A stretch of 64,000 nt of DNA, taken from positions 1 to 64,000 of the forward strand of contig CAZCLA010000004.1 in assembly GCA_964499285.1 (NCBI GenBank). Reading direction: 5' to 3'. The position numbers and the translations under genes are program-made. The notes beneath the pieces are model-generated. The model made no database searches. It was not told where the DNA came from and saw nothing but the letters and a program-made list of their open reading frames with translations. Of this stretch, positions 46,085-55,694 are shown one piece after another (position 1 is the stretch's first letter; every line of letters begins with the position of its first letter). Origin of the DNA: JAGFIY01 sp964499285 (GTDB lineage Bacteria > Bacteroidota > Ignavibacteria > Ignavibacteriales > Melioribacteraceae).

Positions 46085-46768
46085 CTATAATTCTTTTGGA
46101 TGAAGTATCCCGTCCTTCATATCATAAATTTTATCAGCTAATTTCAGCAGATCAAGATTGTGTGTAACTATGAGTAAAGTAATATTGAACTTATTCTTCA
46201 ATTCTAATAAAAGAGAATTAATTACTGTACTGTTTTCAGAATCCAAATTTCCCGTAGGTTCATCCGCAAAAATTATTTCGGGGTAATTTGCGATAGCTCT
46301 AGCAACCGCGACACGCTGCTGTTCACCTCCCGAAAGCTGAGCAGGTTTGTGACTCGCCCGCTCCGACAAACCGACAAGATCTAAAATATCTTTTGCCTCT
46401 TTTTTTGAGGCGGTTAAAGACCTGCCTTTTAAGATCATTGGAATAGCAACATTTTCTTCGGCTGTAAATTCTCCAAGAAGTTGGTGAAATTGAAACACAA
46501 AACCAATGTGCTTATTTCTAAATTCCGAAAGTGACTTATCTTTTTTATCGAAAATATTTTCCCCGAGAATTTCCACGTTTCCTGTGTCGGGTCTATCCAA
46601 TCCGCTTAATATATGTAGCAGTGTACTTTTCCCCGAACCTGATTTCCCGGCAATCATTGTCACTTTGTTCTGCTCAAGTTCAAAATCAATTCCTTTTAAA
46701 ATTTTTAATTCGACACCTTCAGTTGTAAAAAAGGATTTATGAATATTTTCCGATTTAAGAATTATCAT
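46085..46768 (-). CDS. lolD: Lipoprotein-releasing ABC ATPase LolD
   Basis: The start is ATG 46768, one base after the stop of the upstream permease gene; an in-frame start at 46837 would lie inside that gene. The 227-residue ATPase has Walker A (AGKSGSGKSTLL), the signature LSGGEQQRVAVARAIA, Walker B (IIFADEPTGNLD) and the switch His in IVTHNLDLL. The ADEPTGNLD block and length are typical of the MacB/LolD group. With the two permeases encoded upstream it should form LolCDE, which extracts lipoproteins from the inner membrane for delivery to the outer membrane. Because LolD, MacB and FtsE are close relatives, the call rests on the permeases. Confidence 0.88.
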   Translation of the reverse strand: MIILKSENIHKSFFTTEGVELKILKGIDFELEQNKVTMIAGKSGSGKSTLLHILSGLDRPDTGNVEILGENIFDKKDKSLSEFRNKHIGFVFQFHQLLGEFTAEENVAIPMILKGRSLTASKKEAKDILDLVGLSERASHKPAQLSGGEQQRVAVARAIANYPEIIFADEPTGNLDSENSTVINSLLLELKNKFNITLLIVTHNLDLLKLADKIYDMKDGILHPKEL

Positions 46769-46769
46769 T

Positions 46770-47999
46770 CTATTCCCATTTAATTGATTCAATAATACTT
46801 TGCGAAGCTGCTTTTTTTGCCGGATAAATTGATGCAAGTGATGTAAGAAAAAACGCTATAACTGAAATCAAAACTACATCGCCAGTAAATATTTTTACAG
46901 GCATTGCATCGATTATGAATTTCTGCGGATCAAGAGGATAAAAATTAAATTCAATCTGTAGATAACAGACAAGTAGTCCAATAACAGTTCCGGTCAGTGT
47001 CCCGACTATTGCAATTAAAATCCCTTCGAGAAAAAATATCTTTTTAATTTGGGATCGATTTGCTCCAAGCGTCTGTAAAACTGCAATATCTTTTTTCTTC
47101 TCAATAACACTCATTGAAAGTGACGAGAGTATGTTAAAAGTTGAAACAGCGATAATTAATCCAAGCAGAAAGTATGCTGCCCACTTTTCTATTTGCATTA
47201 CATCGTATAAATTCCGGTGAAGATCATACCATGTATTTACTTGAATATTTCCATTATTCTTAAATTTAGTTTCGATTATTTTTTTAAGATTATCGGAATT
47301 ATTTATATCGTCAAGCCAAAAATCTATTCCGGAAATTCTCCCCGGTGAAGCAAATACTTCTTGTGCTGAAGCAAGTGAGGTAAATGCAGAATTGTAATCA
47401 TAATCTTTATTGTTAGATTGAAATATTCCTTTCACCACATATGGATTAATTTCGGGAATCGGATTTATGCCGGTTAAAGCTCTCTCAATCTTTCTGAACG
47501 AAGTGACAAGAACGGTATCGCCTATAAACTTGCGAAGTTTTATCGCCATCTGCGAACCGAGAATTATTTGATTTTTTTCGGTAAGCTGAGCTTCGCCGGC
47601 AACTAATATTTTATTAATTGCATTGTTTTTTTGTTGAGCGTCAGATTCAAGCCCTTTCAAATTAATAATTTCATATGAACGATTCGTAACAAGAATAGCT
47701 TTTCCGTCTATGAAATTGGAAGAATAAATAATTTTAGTTCGGGAATCATTTAATTCATCTTCCGAAATATTTAATTCAGAAATATTTGATTTCTCGTATC
47801 GTACTTGAACGTGGGGATCAAAACCTTGAAGCATTTCATGAACAATTTCTCCAAATCCGTTAAAAACCGAAATTACGACAATCAATGCAGCTACTCCGAT
47901 TGAAACACCAAGAGTAGAAACAGCGGAAATTATCGATATGAAACTCGATCTATTTTTTGAGCGCACATATTTTTTAGCAACAAAAAATTCAAACATCAA
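46770..47999 (-). CDS. LolC/LolE-type lipoprotein-releasing permease, second
   Basis: A 409-residue membrane protein. It has one N-terminal helix after VAKKYVRSKNRSSFISIIS (residues 20-45), a periplasmic domain (about 46-270) and three C-terminal helices (about 275-400) with the conserved ALGANRSQIKKIFFLEGILI block, here TLGANRSQIKKIFFLEG. That plan is LolC/LolE. The gene begins 4 bases inside the end of the other permease gene (ATGA overlap) and lolD follows 1 base after its stop, so the three are one operon. Which permease is LolC and which LolE cannot be assigned from sequence alone. Confidence 0.88.
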   Translation of the reverse strand: MMFEFFVAKKYVRSKNRSSFISIISAVSTLGVSIGVAALIVVISVFNGFGEIVHEMLQGFDPHVQVRYEKSNISELNISEDELNDSRTKIIYSSNFIDGKAILVTNRSYEIINLKGLESDAQQKNNAINKILVAGEAQLTEKNQIILGSQMAIKLRKFIGDTVLVTSFRKIERALTGINPIPEINPYVVKGIFQSNNKDYDYNSAFTSLASAQEVFASPGRISGIDFWLDDINNSDNLKKIIETKFKNNGNIQVNTWYDLHRNLYDVMQIEKWAAYFLLGLIIAVSTFNILSSLSMSVIEKKKDIAVLQTLGANRSQIKKIFFLEGILIAIVGTLTGTVIGLLVCYLQIEFNFYPLDPQKFIIDAMPVKIFTGDVVLISVIAFFLTSLASIYPAKKAASQSIIESIKWE

Positions 48000-49198
48000 C
48001 CGAACCTAAGCGATTTTATTATGTTAGTTTTCGATGCAATTATTGATGGTATAACAGCGCTTGCAAGAGAAAGTAATACAGCTATTATAGATACAAATGT
48101 GTTGAAAAATAAATTAAGTTCAATTGGTACTAGAGTAAGAAAATATATTTCCCCGGGAAGCTGAATTAAACCAAATTCCTTTTGAACTATAGTAATCATT
48201 ATCGCGATTAAATTTCCCAGAAGTATTCCCAGCAGTGAAATTACAAATCCTTGAATCAAGAAAATTCTCCTAATAGATTTCTTCGTTGTCCCAAGAGTCT
48301 TTAACGTGCCGATTTCTTTAATTCGTTCCATTACTACCATAAGCATCGAACCAATTACATTAAATGCTGCGACTAATATTATTAATCCAAGAACAATAGG
48401 GATGGGTTTTTTCTGTAATTCGAGCCAAGTAAAAATATTTTGGTAAACTTGAAAAACAGTTCTTACATAGTATGGATAGGGGAGAGAATCCCGCAGATTA
48501 TTTGCGATCATTTCAATTTTTGATGCATCAGTCAATCGAATATCATAACCGGAAATCTTGTTTTCGGCATCAAATAATTCTTGTGAATAACTCAGATCAA
48601 CATATGCGACTTGATCATCATATTCGTACATACCGGATTCATAAATTCCACCCACAGTAATTTGATCAACAACCGGGGGAGATGAGAAGTCCGAAAATGA
48701 ATTCTGCTTCAAGCCGAAAATTACCACACTATCTCCCGGATTAATTCCAAGTTTATCTGCAAGTTTAATCCCAATATAGATTTTATTATCTGTCTCGGGT
48801 AAATAATTGTTCGACCCCATTAAATTTTTAAGAAGAGATTTTGCATTTTTCTTCCCGATTAAAACAACACCCTCGGATAAATTCCGGCTTCGAATAATTA
48901 TGTTTCGGGAAAGAAAAGGAGTTGCAGATTCGATAATCGGCTCGCTCACTATCTTAGAAAAGGAAGAATCTCCTAAATCAATATCTCTTCCATCAAATGA
49001 AGTGATTTTTATATGGTCATTGAAATTTATTATTTTATTCTCAATGCTGTTTTCAAATCCACTTAAAATTGAGAGAGCAATAATCAAAATTGCTACTCCA
49101 AGTGCAATTCCGCAGATAGCTATTAGTGAAAGAAACGAGAAGAAAGACTTCCTTTTTGACAGGATAAATTTTTTTGCTATGTAAGCTTCTGGTGTCAT
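47996..49198 (-). CDS. LolC/LolE-type lipoprotein-releasing permease, first
   Basis: A 400-residue paralogue of the permease downstream. It starts PEAYIAKKFILSKRKSFFSF, then a first helix (LIAICGIALGVAILIIALSI), a periplasmic domain and three helices, with TLGTTKKSIRRIFLIQGFVI as the MacB/FtsX-type coupling block near residue 300. It is the first gene of the lolC/E-lolC/E-lolD operon on the minus strand. Two different permeases favour a heteromeric exporter as in E. coli LolCDE, rather than the single LolF form of some bacteria. A 123-base divergent gap separates it from the tRNA cluster. Confidence 0.88.
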   Translation of the reverse strand: MTPEAYIAKKFILSKRKSFFSFLSLIAICGIALGVAILIIALSILSGFENSIENKIINFNDHIKITSFDGRDIDLGDSSFSKIVSEPIIESATPFLSRNIIIRSRNLSEGVVLIGKKNAKSLLKNLMGSNNYLPETDNKIYIGIKLADKLGINPGDSVVIFGLKQNSFSDFSSPPVVDQITVGGIYESGMYEYDDQVAYVDLSYSQELFDAENKISGYDIRLTDASKIEMIANNLRDSLPYPYYVRTVFQVYQNIFTWLELQKKPIPIVLGLIILVAAFNVIGSMLMVVMERIKEIGTLKTLGTTKKSIRRIFLIQGFVISLLGILLGNLIAIMITIVQKEFGLIQLPGEIYFLTLVPIELNLFFNTFVSIIAVLLSLASAVIPSIIASKTNIIKSLRFG

Positions 49199-49251
49199 TA
49201 AAAACGAATATTTTTCAAATGGAAACTACTACAAAAAAAGAAGATATGGAA

Positions 49252-49280
49252 TTGACTTTAGCAAATGAATATAATAATTT
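49252..49280 (+). promoter_or_regulatory. Candidate promoter of the tRNA cluster
   Basis: TTGACT (49252-49257) and TAATTT (49275-49280) are separated by 17 bases and lie 42 bases before tRNA-Pro, in the divergent gap. The -35 fits well and the -10 moderately. No other good candidate was seen before the tRNAs. Confidence 0.35.
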
Positions 49281-49321
49281 AGTCAGTCTTATTTGAAAGT
49301 TGTTTGACAGAATTGAAATAC

Positions 49322-49396
49322 CGGGGCGTAGCGTAGTCCGGTTAGCGCGCCTGCTTTGGGAGCAGGAGGTCGCAGGTTCAAATCCTGCCGCCCCGA
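49322..49396 (+). tRNA. tRNA-Pro (TGG)
   Basis: A 75-base cloverleaf with acceptor CGGGGCG paired to CGCCCCG, anticodon stem CTGC/GCAG with loop TTTGGGA giving TGG, and T-arm CAGGTTCAAATCCTG. The discriminator base is A. CCA is not encoded. It is the first of four tRNAs. Confidence 0.96.
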
Positions 49397-49454
49397 CAGG
49401 GTTCTCAAATTATTGATTTAGTAACTGGGTAAGAGAGCAAATTTATAATTAGCT

Positions 49455-49528
49455 GCGCCCGTAGCTCAATTGGATAGAGCAACAGCCTTCTAAGCTGTAG
49501 GTTAGTGGTTCGAGTCCACTCGGGCGTA
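49455..49528 (+). tRNA. tRNA-Arg (TCT)
   Basis: A 74-base cloverleaf with acceptor GCGCCCG paired to CGGGCGT (one G-T pair), anticodon stem CAGC/GCTG with loop CTTCTAA giving TCT, and T-arm GTGGTTCGAGTCCAC. CCA is not encoded. Confidence 0.96.
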
Positions 49529-49540
49529 CATAAAACATAT

Positions 49541-49615
49541 GGTGGGTGTAGCTCAGTTGGTTAGAGCGTCTGGTTGTGGCCCAGAAGGCCGTGGGTTCAA
49601 GTCCCATCACTCACC
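49541..49615 (+). tRNA. tRNA-His (GTG)
   Basis: The acceptor has eight pairs (GGTGGGTG with CACTCACC), including the extra 5' G that marks tRNA-His. The anticodon stem CTGG/CCAG holds loop TTGTGGC giving GTG; the T-arm is GTGGGTTCAAGTCCCAT. The 3' end is followed by CA. Confidence 0.96.
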
Positions 49616-49629
49616 CAGAAAGAAATTTC

Positions 49630-49703
49630 GGCCCTTTGGTGTAATTGGTTAACACATCGCCCTTTCAAGGCGGAGAGTACGGGTTCAAGTCCCGTAAGGG
49701 TCA
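49630..49703 (+). tRNA. tRNA-Glu (TTC)
   Basis: A 74-base cloverleaf with acceptor GGCCCTT paired to AAGGGTC, anticodon stem CGCC/GGCG with loop CTTTCAA giving TTC, and T-arm ACGGGTTCAAGTCCCGT. It is the last tRNA of the cluster and is followed by a terminator. Confidence 0.96.
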
Positions 49704-49704
49704 C

Positions 49705-49735
49705 AAAGCCTCTAAATTTTTTAGAGGCTTTTTTT
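49705..49735 (+). terminator. Intrinsic terminator of the tRNA cluster
   Basis: AAAGCCTCTAA and TTAGAGGCTTT form an 11-pair stem with a short A/T loop and a T run, directly after tRNA-Glu. It supports one transcript for all four tRNAs. Confidence 0.9.
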
Positions 49736-49823
49736 GTGGAGTGTTGTAAAACAAAGTTTATTTTTTCGGCAAACTTTTTCTTTATAATTCATACACTCTT
49801 TATTAAATTCTTACCAAACTTAA

Positions 49824-50639
49824 ATGAAGATATACAAAACATACCGGCAAATACTTGCTGAACAAGACAAATACAAAACCAATCCTTCGAAGAACGGATT
49901 GTCGAAAAAATTCCCATCACTTTCTTTTTATTCTCGAATAATTAAAATTGTCATTCAAAGCAACAGAAAAGCCAAGAATAATTTCTATGACGATTTTAAT
50001 TGGGTAGCTTCTTCTTTTGATGTATTTGATGCTTTGGAAAAATCCGGTGTTGTGTTTGAGATCGAAGGAATGTCGAACTTAAAAAGAATTGAAGATCCTG
50101 TCGTTTTCATCTCAAATCATATGAGCACATTGGAAACGATGATATTGCCTTCAATTATCCAGCCCGTTAAACCTGTCGTTTATGTGATAAAGGAAGAATT
50201 GGCAAACTACCCTTTGTTCGGTAAAGTAGCTATGGCAAGATCTCCGATTTTGGTCGGACGTAAAAACCCAAGAGAAGATTTAAGAATAGTTTTAGAGGAT
50301 GGTAAAAGAGCAATTGAGAATGGAAAGTCGATAATAATATTTCCTCAAAAAACAAGAAATAAATATTTAGAAGTAAAATCATTTAATAGCCTTGGGGTCA
50401 AACTAGCGAAAAGAAATAATGTGGGTGTCATTCCCATTGCACTTATTACAGATGCATGGGGTAATGGGAAACTAATAAAAGATTTTGGTAAGATTGATCC
50501 GGACAAACTTGTGAAAATTTCGTTTGGTGAACCGATTGTCCGAATTGAAGAAGATCTAGCGGCTCACAATAAAGTTATAGATTTTATTGCATCGAAGTTC
50601 TCAGAGTGGGGAAAATCGGAATTAATTTTAACTGAATAA
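49824..50639 (+). CDS. PlsC-like 1-acyl-glycerol-3-phosphate acyltransferase, divergent
   Basis: A 271-residue protein in the glycerolipid acyltransferase fold. The expected HX4D catalytic pair is found as NHMSTLETM near residue 98, in which Glu takes the place of Asp. The glycerol-phosphate-binding FPEGTR block is altered to FPQKTRNKY near 174. VVYVIKEELANYPLFGKVAM and VGVIPIALITDAWG are further family blocks. Members move a fatty acid to lysophosphatidate or related acceptors at the inner membrane. The two altered motifs suggest a different acceptor or acyl donor. It stands alone between the tRNA terminator and a 463-base gap. Confidence 0.75.
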   Translation: MKIYKTYRQILAEQDKYKTNPSKNGLSKKFPSLSFYSRIIKIVIQSNRKAKNNFYDDFNWVASSFDVFDALEKSGVVFEIEGMSNLKRIEDPVVFISNHMSTLETMILPSIIQPVKPVVYVIKEELANYPLFGKVAMARSPILVGRKNPREDLRIVLEDGKRAIENGKSIIIFPQKTRNKYLEVKSFNSLGVKLAKRNNVGVIPIALITDAWGNGKLIKDFGKIDPDKLVKISFGEPIVRIEEDLAAHNKVIDFIASKFSEWGKSELILTE

Positions 50640-51102
50640 TTTTGATCTATTTCGTTTGACATAATACTTTTTTTTCTTATTTTCCGATATGATGGTAAAA
50701 TTTAATGCTATGTGTGATTACTTAAACCAGGAGTCTAACTAATATAGGTAACCCTTTGTTTTATCATTAGTTGGTTTAGCTGGGCGTTAAATTTGAGTCA
50801 AAAAGAGGGTTGAATAAATTGAAACTATTTAAACTAAGTAATACCGGGAATTCTGAGCACCGTTTATATTATTATTAATATGTGATTTCCCTATTGGATA
50901 TTAATTGTTTCTTGTTTAACTTTCATTTAATTGTTGCGGTTTTTTGTTCTTTGACAACTTGATGGCTGTAATAAGATTGGCTGATATTTTTAGTTTTCTT
51001 TGATTTCGACTTTAATATGTGTAAAAAATGATTATTTATTTTTTGCATTGAATATTAAGTTTTCTTATATTTTCTGAGTCTTTGTTATTGTCCAATACTT
51101 TT
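50640..51102 (+). other. 463-base intergenic region without a gene; hairpin and boxA-like site
   Basis: No convincing coding frame exists here. Seen features: a hairpin with CTAACTAAT (50735-50743) and ATTAGTTGG (50766-50774), extended by CCAG (50727-50730) with CTGG (50780-50783) across an internal loop; a TTGACA (50656-50661) without a good -10; a second TTGACA (50951-50956) with TAAGAT 15 bases later; and TGTTCTTTGACAACT (50945-50959), which is nearly identical to rrn-leader boxA antitermination sequences. A small untranslated RNA or a long 5' leader of the following gene is possible. Confidence 0.5.
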
Positions 51103-52044
51103 ATGAAAATAGTCAAACCGAAAAAGCTTTCCCCAGGTGATTTAATAGGTATAATTTCCCCTGCCTCAAATCCTGAAAACCTTGATCTTTTACAAAAAAA
51201 TATTTCCTATTTTGAAAAACTTGGTTATCGGGTTAAACTTGGAAAACATACTCACTCCGAGGATGGATTTTATGCCGGAAATATCACAGAGCGATTAGAT
51301 GACATTCACACCATGTTTAAAGACAAAGACGTAAAAGCTATTTTCTGTACGCGAGGAGGATACGGCTCAGCTAAACTTCTTGATAAACTTAATTATTCAC
51401 TTATTAAAAAGAACCCTAAAATATTGGTTGGTTTTAGCGACCTTACAGCTTTACAACTTGCAATTTTGAAAAGAACCGGACTCATATCTTTTTCCGGTCC
51501 TATGGCTGCGGTAAATGATTTTTCAGAATTTGATAAAAATGCCGAAGAAAAATTTTGGGAAATTTTGGCTAAAACAAAAAAAATAGGAAAAATAGAAAAC
51601 CCGTCGCATGAAAATTTTTATTCTCTAAATAAAGGGAGCGCTGAAGGGAAACTGATAGGTGGCAACCTTTCGATATTGATTTCATTGATGGGAACGGCAT
51701 TCGAACCTGATTTTAAGGATAAAATTCTTTTGATAGAAGAAATTAATGAACCGCCCTACAAAATTGATAGAATGTTTAATCAATTGCGATTGACGAAAGT
51801 TTTTAATAAAATAAAAGGTGTCATTTTTGGAAGATTTGTGGATTGCTACGAAAATAAAACTTCTAAAAGATCGCTAAACTTAAACGAGATTATTATCGAG
51901 TATTTTCAAGGGATGAAAATACCCGTTATTTACAATTTAAAGCATGGACATGTTTCACAAACAATTACAATGCCTTTTGGTATAAATTGTAAAGTTAATT
52001 CATCGAGAGGTTTTGTTGAGTTTACAGAATCTGCGGTAACTTAA
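51103..52044 (+). CDS. LD-carboxypeptidase (muramoyltetrapeptide carboxypeptidase)
   Basis: The start is ATG 51103; a TTG 21 bases upstream is in frame but the family begins near KKLSPGDLIGIISPAS. The 313-residue S66-family serine peptidase removes the terminal D-Ala from murein tetrapeptides during peptidoglycan recycling. Family blocks are FCTRGGYGSAKLLDKL near 86 with the substrate-contact Gly and Arg, the nucleophile region ILVGFSDLTALQLAIL near 106 with Ser, LIGGNLSILISLMGT, and the Glu/His dyad in LLIEEINEPPYKIDRM and LKHGHVSQTITMPFG. Length matches LdcA. Confidence 0.92.
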   Translation: MKIVKPKKLSPGDLIGIISPASNPENLDLLQKNISYFEKLGYRVKLGKHTHSEDGFYAGNITERLDDIHTMFKDKDVKAIFCTRGGYGSAKLLDKLNYSLIKKNPKILVGFSDLTALQLAILKRTGLISFSGPMAAVNDFSEFDKNAEEKFWEILAKTKKIGKIENPSHENFYSLNKGSAEGKLIGGNLSILISLMGTAFEPDFKDKILLIEEINEPPYKIDRMFNQLRLTKVFNKIKGVIFGRFVDCYENKTSKRSLNLNEIIIEYFQGMKIPVIYNLKHGHVSQTITMPFGINCKVNSSRGFVEFTESAVT

Positions 52045-52109
52045 CTTTGAAGATAAATTAAATGAGAACATTATTTCATCAATTAACTAATAACTAATTT
52101 GGAGGTTCT

Positions 52110-55100
52110 ATGAAGAAATTACTCACTCTATTGATCATGAGCTTTCTTGTTGCTTCTAGCTATGCTCAGTCAAGCGTGGTAAAAAATGACCTGCGCTCTG
52201 ACTTACAAGCTAAAAAAAGCACCGGATCGCTCAATATTCAAGATGATGAGAGTGTACCTTTCTGCCATACCGGTTTAGAATTACCGCGTGAATGCGACGA
52301 TTGCGGTAAGAATGGTAATTGGCGGACAATTTGGTTTGATGGTTTCGGAGATTGGATTGATCATTGGGATGAAGATGATTATTTCGAAACTGCTGAACAT
52401 GGTACAATGCAGCCAGCTACACCGGACTGGTTTGAGGAAAACTATCTACTGAGCGAAGCACATCCTGATATGGCTACTACTGATACAACTGCTTGGTGGA
52501 CACTCAACGAATTGATGCGCAACAATGACTATGATGACATTGTTGGGCTTTTAACTGATTTCGATAAAGAATTAGTTGAAATGGCAAAAACAACTACATT
52601 TAATGCCAATCCGGACGGAATTAACCCTAATTCACAAAGTCTTTATAGTTGGTGGATGGGTAGAAATAATCCTGATTGGGAACACCCTGGTTATGGTCAT
52701 TGGTGGTATCTTGCACTTGAAACAGATTCACTATTTAGACTTCAGTACGGACTTGATCAAGCAATTCTGCAATTTGATGCCGCTTGGGCATTGCAAAATG
52801 GTGTTGATTGGCTTTATGTTGAAGCTCGTACTTTCGGTCGTGCGGATGACCCTGACTACTTGAGTGGAGCAAACGTTACAAATAGAGAATTTTTTGCAAC
52901 ATCAGCTTGGTTCCCAGTAGCTAGATACGAGTTTAACGAAAAGGACGGCTTCGATGGAAATTATGAAGGGGATTATGTTAATTGGGAAACATATCAAGTA
53001 GATCTAAACGGTCCAAATTTCCTAGATGATTTCCCTGATGGAGATCCGGATAATCCTTATCAACCAACCTTAATCGGTGAGGTCGTCCAATTAAGGTTCG
53101 TTCTTGCTTCCGATGCTGAAATCGATAATGAAGTTGGAATGACTCAAGAAGATGCACACGGTATTTTCCTGGATAATGTTGTGCTTTTCCGTGATACTAA
53201 TCGTGAGATCATTGATGATGGTTGGGACAACATTCCTGGTCTTCATCCTGCCAGAGTACCCGTTGATGATTTTAGAAGTACTGTATATGATGTAACCAGA
53301 TGGCATAATTCAACAAGAGCTGGAAATTCTGGCCGTAGTTTAACTAATGGTTATAATTACGATTTACTACTTCATTATGATCCGACAACTGAATACGATN
53401 NNNNNNNNNNNNNNNNNNNNNNNNNNNNNNNNNNNNNNNNNNNNNNNNNNNNNNNNNNNNNNNNNNNNNNNNNNNNNNNNNNNNNNNNNNNNNNNNNNNT
53501 AATGGTTATAATTACGATTTACTACTTCATTATGATCCGACAACTGAATACGATAACCATGTTGGTAATACTGGAATCGATGTCCCTGATAATGTAAATG
53601 ATGGTTATTTTCCAATGAATAGCAATACTCCTGATTTTGTTGAAAACAGATGGGGTAAACCTTATGTTTATCCATATTTGGGTTATGCAAGGGAAACATA
53701 CGAGCAGGTTTATTCCGAGGAAATCAATCTTCGTTATGATTCTGAGGATTTTGAAGTTCATAAGTGGCATCCAATCTGTTTGAATTTTGATTATATGATG
53801 AACCTTGAAGAAAGGGATGGACTTGGAGCTAATACTTCTGATGTATCTCTCAGATCTGATTGGTGGAGATTCTTCATTACCGATCCACAGGATGGAGATG
53901 CTATTTTGTATGATTCTGGTCCGGTAAGAGACCTTGGTGGTGATTACAATACACAGTTTGTGGAATATGGTGAAGTTTTAATAAAGAATGATGTTGATGA
54001 TTTACCATTGTGGGATTTTGACGATAATGGATTCCCATTGGAAGATTACAATGTTGTTTTACATTTTGAATTTTACTCTAATGGTAATATTTACCAAGAC
54101 GAGGGTGTTTTTATTGACAACGTTCACCTTTACCATAAATGGGATAACGGCGAAAACAATGAAACATTCGCTGATGCTTATAACATAGAAGATCTTTTTG
54201 TTGATATGGGTAACTACGAAGAATTCCATACAACTTGTGCAATGTTATTGCCAGAATTTGGTGGATTGTACTATCCAGATTACGATGAAGATTTCTATAA
54301 ATTGTATTTAACCAAAGATCAATTTGTTGATATCGTTACTGATAACGAAGAAGTTGATCTTTATATCGCAATTTACGATGAAGATGGTAGACTAATCGTT
54401 AGTGATGATGGTACATCAAGCAACGGTATGCCTTATGCAGTTGACTATGATAGAGTTATCTTCACAATTGACGAAGATCTTCCGAACATCGAAGAAGGCT
54501 GGTACTATATCTTTGTTGGTGCTTCACCGGATGTAGCTATTGATTCTGAAGGACGTTACAGACTAAGCATTAGAAGAGGTTTCTCTGATGTTGATGTTAC
54601 TGCTGTTAACGATGTTCCGCAGGATCAAGGTTTACAAGTTAGAGTTCAATGGAATCACTCTTTCTTAGATGACGAATGTATTCCTGTAAACTGGGGCAAC
54701 AACGACGATGGTAATCCTCTCCAATTAAATGGTATCCGTGTTGAAAAATATACTGTATGGAGAAAGAAAGGATTTGAACCGAACTGGGATTATGTAAATC
54801 AAGTAATTGCTGTACCTAACCCGATCGGTCTTGATCCTTATGGATACGTTGCTGCAACATTGGTTGACAATACAACTCATTATTTCAGAGTTGGAACACA
54901 TATGTTCAATGGTGAAATTAACTTTGGTGCTGAAGGAAACGGTAAATCACTCGATAATTTAGCTCCGAATTTAGCATTAATGGCTGAACCAGATCTCAGT
55001 GTACCACTGGGAATTAAGGTTGATTGGGAAGTAGATTACGATGATGTTGAAACTTATGAAGTATATCGATCAACTTCACCGGGTATTAACCCTGATCTTT

Positions 55101-55549
55101 TAACTCCAATAGCAACTGTTGCAGGCTCAGTATTAGAAATATCAGATACAGATGTTGAAGCTGGAATTACTTACTACTACGTTGTAGTTGGTACTGATAA
55201 AGGCGGAAACAAAGGTATTTCAAACGAAGATGCTGCATCAGTTACCGGTGTTGGGGAAAGCTTAGTGCCTGATAAGTACAGCTTATCAAACAACTATCCA
55301 AACCCATTTAACCCAAGTACTACAATTAAGTTTGGATTACCGGTTGATGCTAATGTAACAATGAAAGTATTTGACATCTTAGGTCAGGAAGTAACAACTC
55401 TTATCAGCAGTACTATGAAAGCTGGATATCATACATTCAACTTTGATGCATCAAAATTGATGAGTGGTATGTATATTTATAGAATCAATGCTGAAGGAAT
55501 TGATGGCTCCAACTTTATGGATGTTAAGAAAATGTTGCTTGTTAAGTAA
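52110..55549 (+). CDS. T9SS-secreted protein, one gene interrupted by a scaffold gap
   Basis: The reading frame before the Ns (52110-53399) and after them (53500-55549) is one gene: if the exact 55-base duplication at the gap is collapsed, the frame continues without a break, giving about 1094 residues. A signal peptide (MKKLLTLLIMSFLVASSYAQ) follows a strong TTGGAGGTT site. The middle has acidic, Trp-rich segments of unknown fold. A pre-peptidase C-terminal-like region (DEDFYKLYLTKDQFVDIVTD, VDLYIAIYDEDGR) and a fibronectin type III domain (WEVDYDDVETYEVYRSTSPG) come next. The end is a T9SS type A sorting domain: NNYPNPFNPSTTIKF, KVFDILGQEVTTL and a Lys tail. It is exported across the outer membrane and anchored or released. 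Confidence 0.87.
53345..53399 (+). repeat. 55-base copy at the left edge of the scaffold gap
   Basis: Identical base for base to 53500-53554. It encodes part of the T9SS protein in the same phase on both sides, so it appears to be one genomic sequence printed twice by scaffolding. Confidence 0.9.
53400..53499. other. Scaffold gap of 100 N
   Basis: Exactly 100 undetermined bases lie between two identical 55-base ends. A run of 100 Ns is a common default scaffold filler, so its length says nothing about the true distance. Confidence 0.99.
53500..53554 (+). repeat. 55-base copy at the right edge of the scaffold gap
   Basis: Identical to 53345-53399. The contig to the right begins exactly with this sequence, as expected where two contigs share a de Bruijn graph overlap. 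Confidence 0.9.
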
Positions 55550-55569
55550 GATTTTTCTTACGATATTTG

Positions 55570-55602
55570 AAAAGTCCGGTTTATGCCGGACTTTTCTTTT
55601 TT
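55570..55602 (+). terminator. Intrinsic terminator after the first T9SS gene
   Basis: AAAAGTCCGG and CCGGACTTTT form a perfect 10-pair stem with loop TTTATG, followed by a CTTTTTT tail. Confidence 0.92.
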
Positions 55603-55694
55603 AAATAATATCCTCCCCAATTTCTGTTGAATTACTACTAAAAACTTACTATATATTATTTCAAATAAATTCAAATTTTCAACGAGTACAATGA

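Noticed and set aside
49541..49861. Plus-strand frame across tRNA-His and tRNA-Glu
   Set aside because: It overlaps two well-folded tRNAs and a terminator and encodes no recognisable protein.
50951..50977. TTGACA with TAAGAT as the promoter of the LD-carboxypeptidase gene
   Set aside because: The 15-base spacing is too short for a confident sigma-70 call and the -35 overlaps the boxA-like sequence.
53400..53499. Two separate genes or a pseudogene at the N gap
   Set aside because: Collapsing the identical 55-base ends restores a single frame, so the split is an assembly product.
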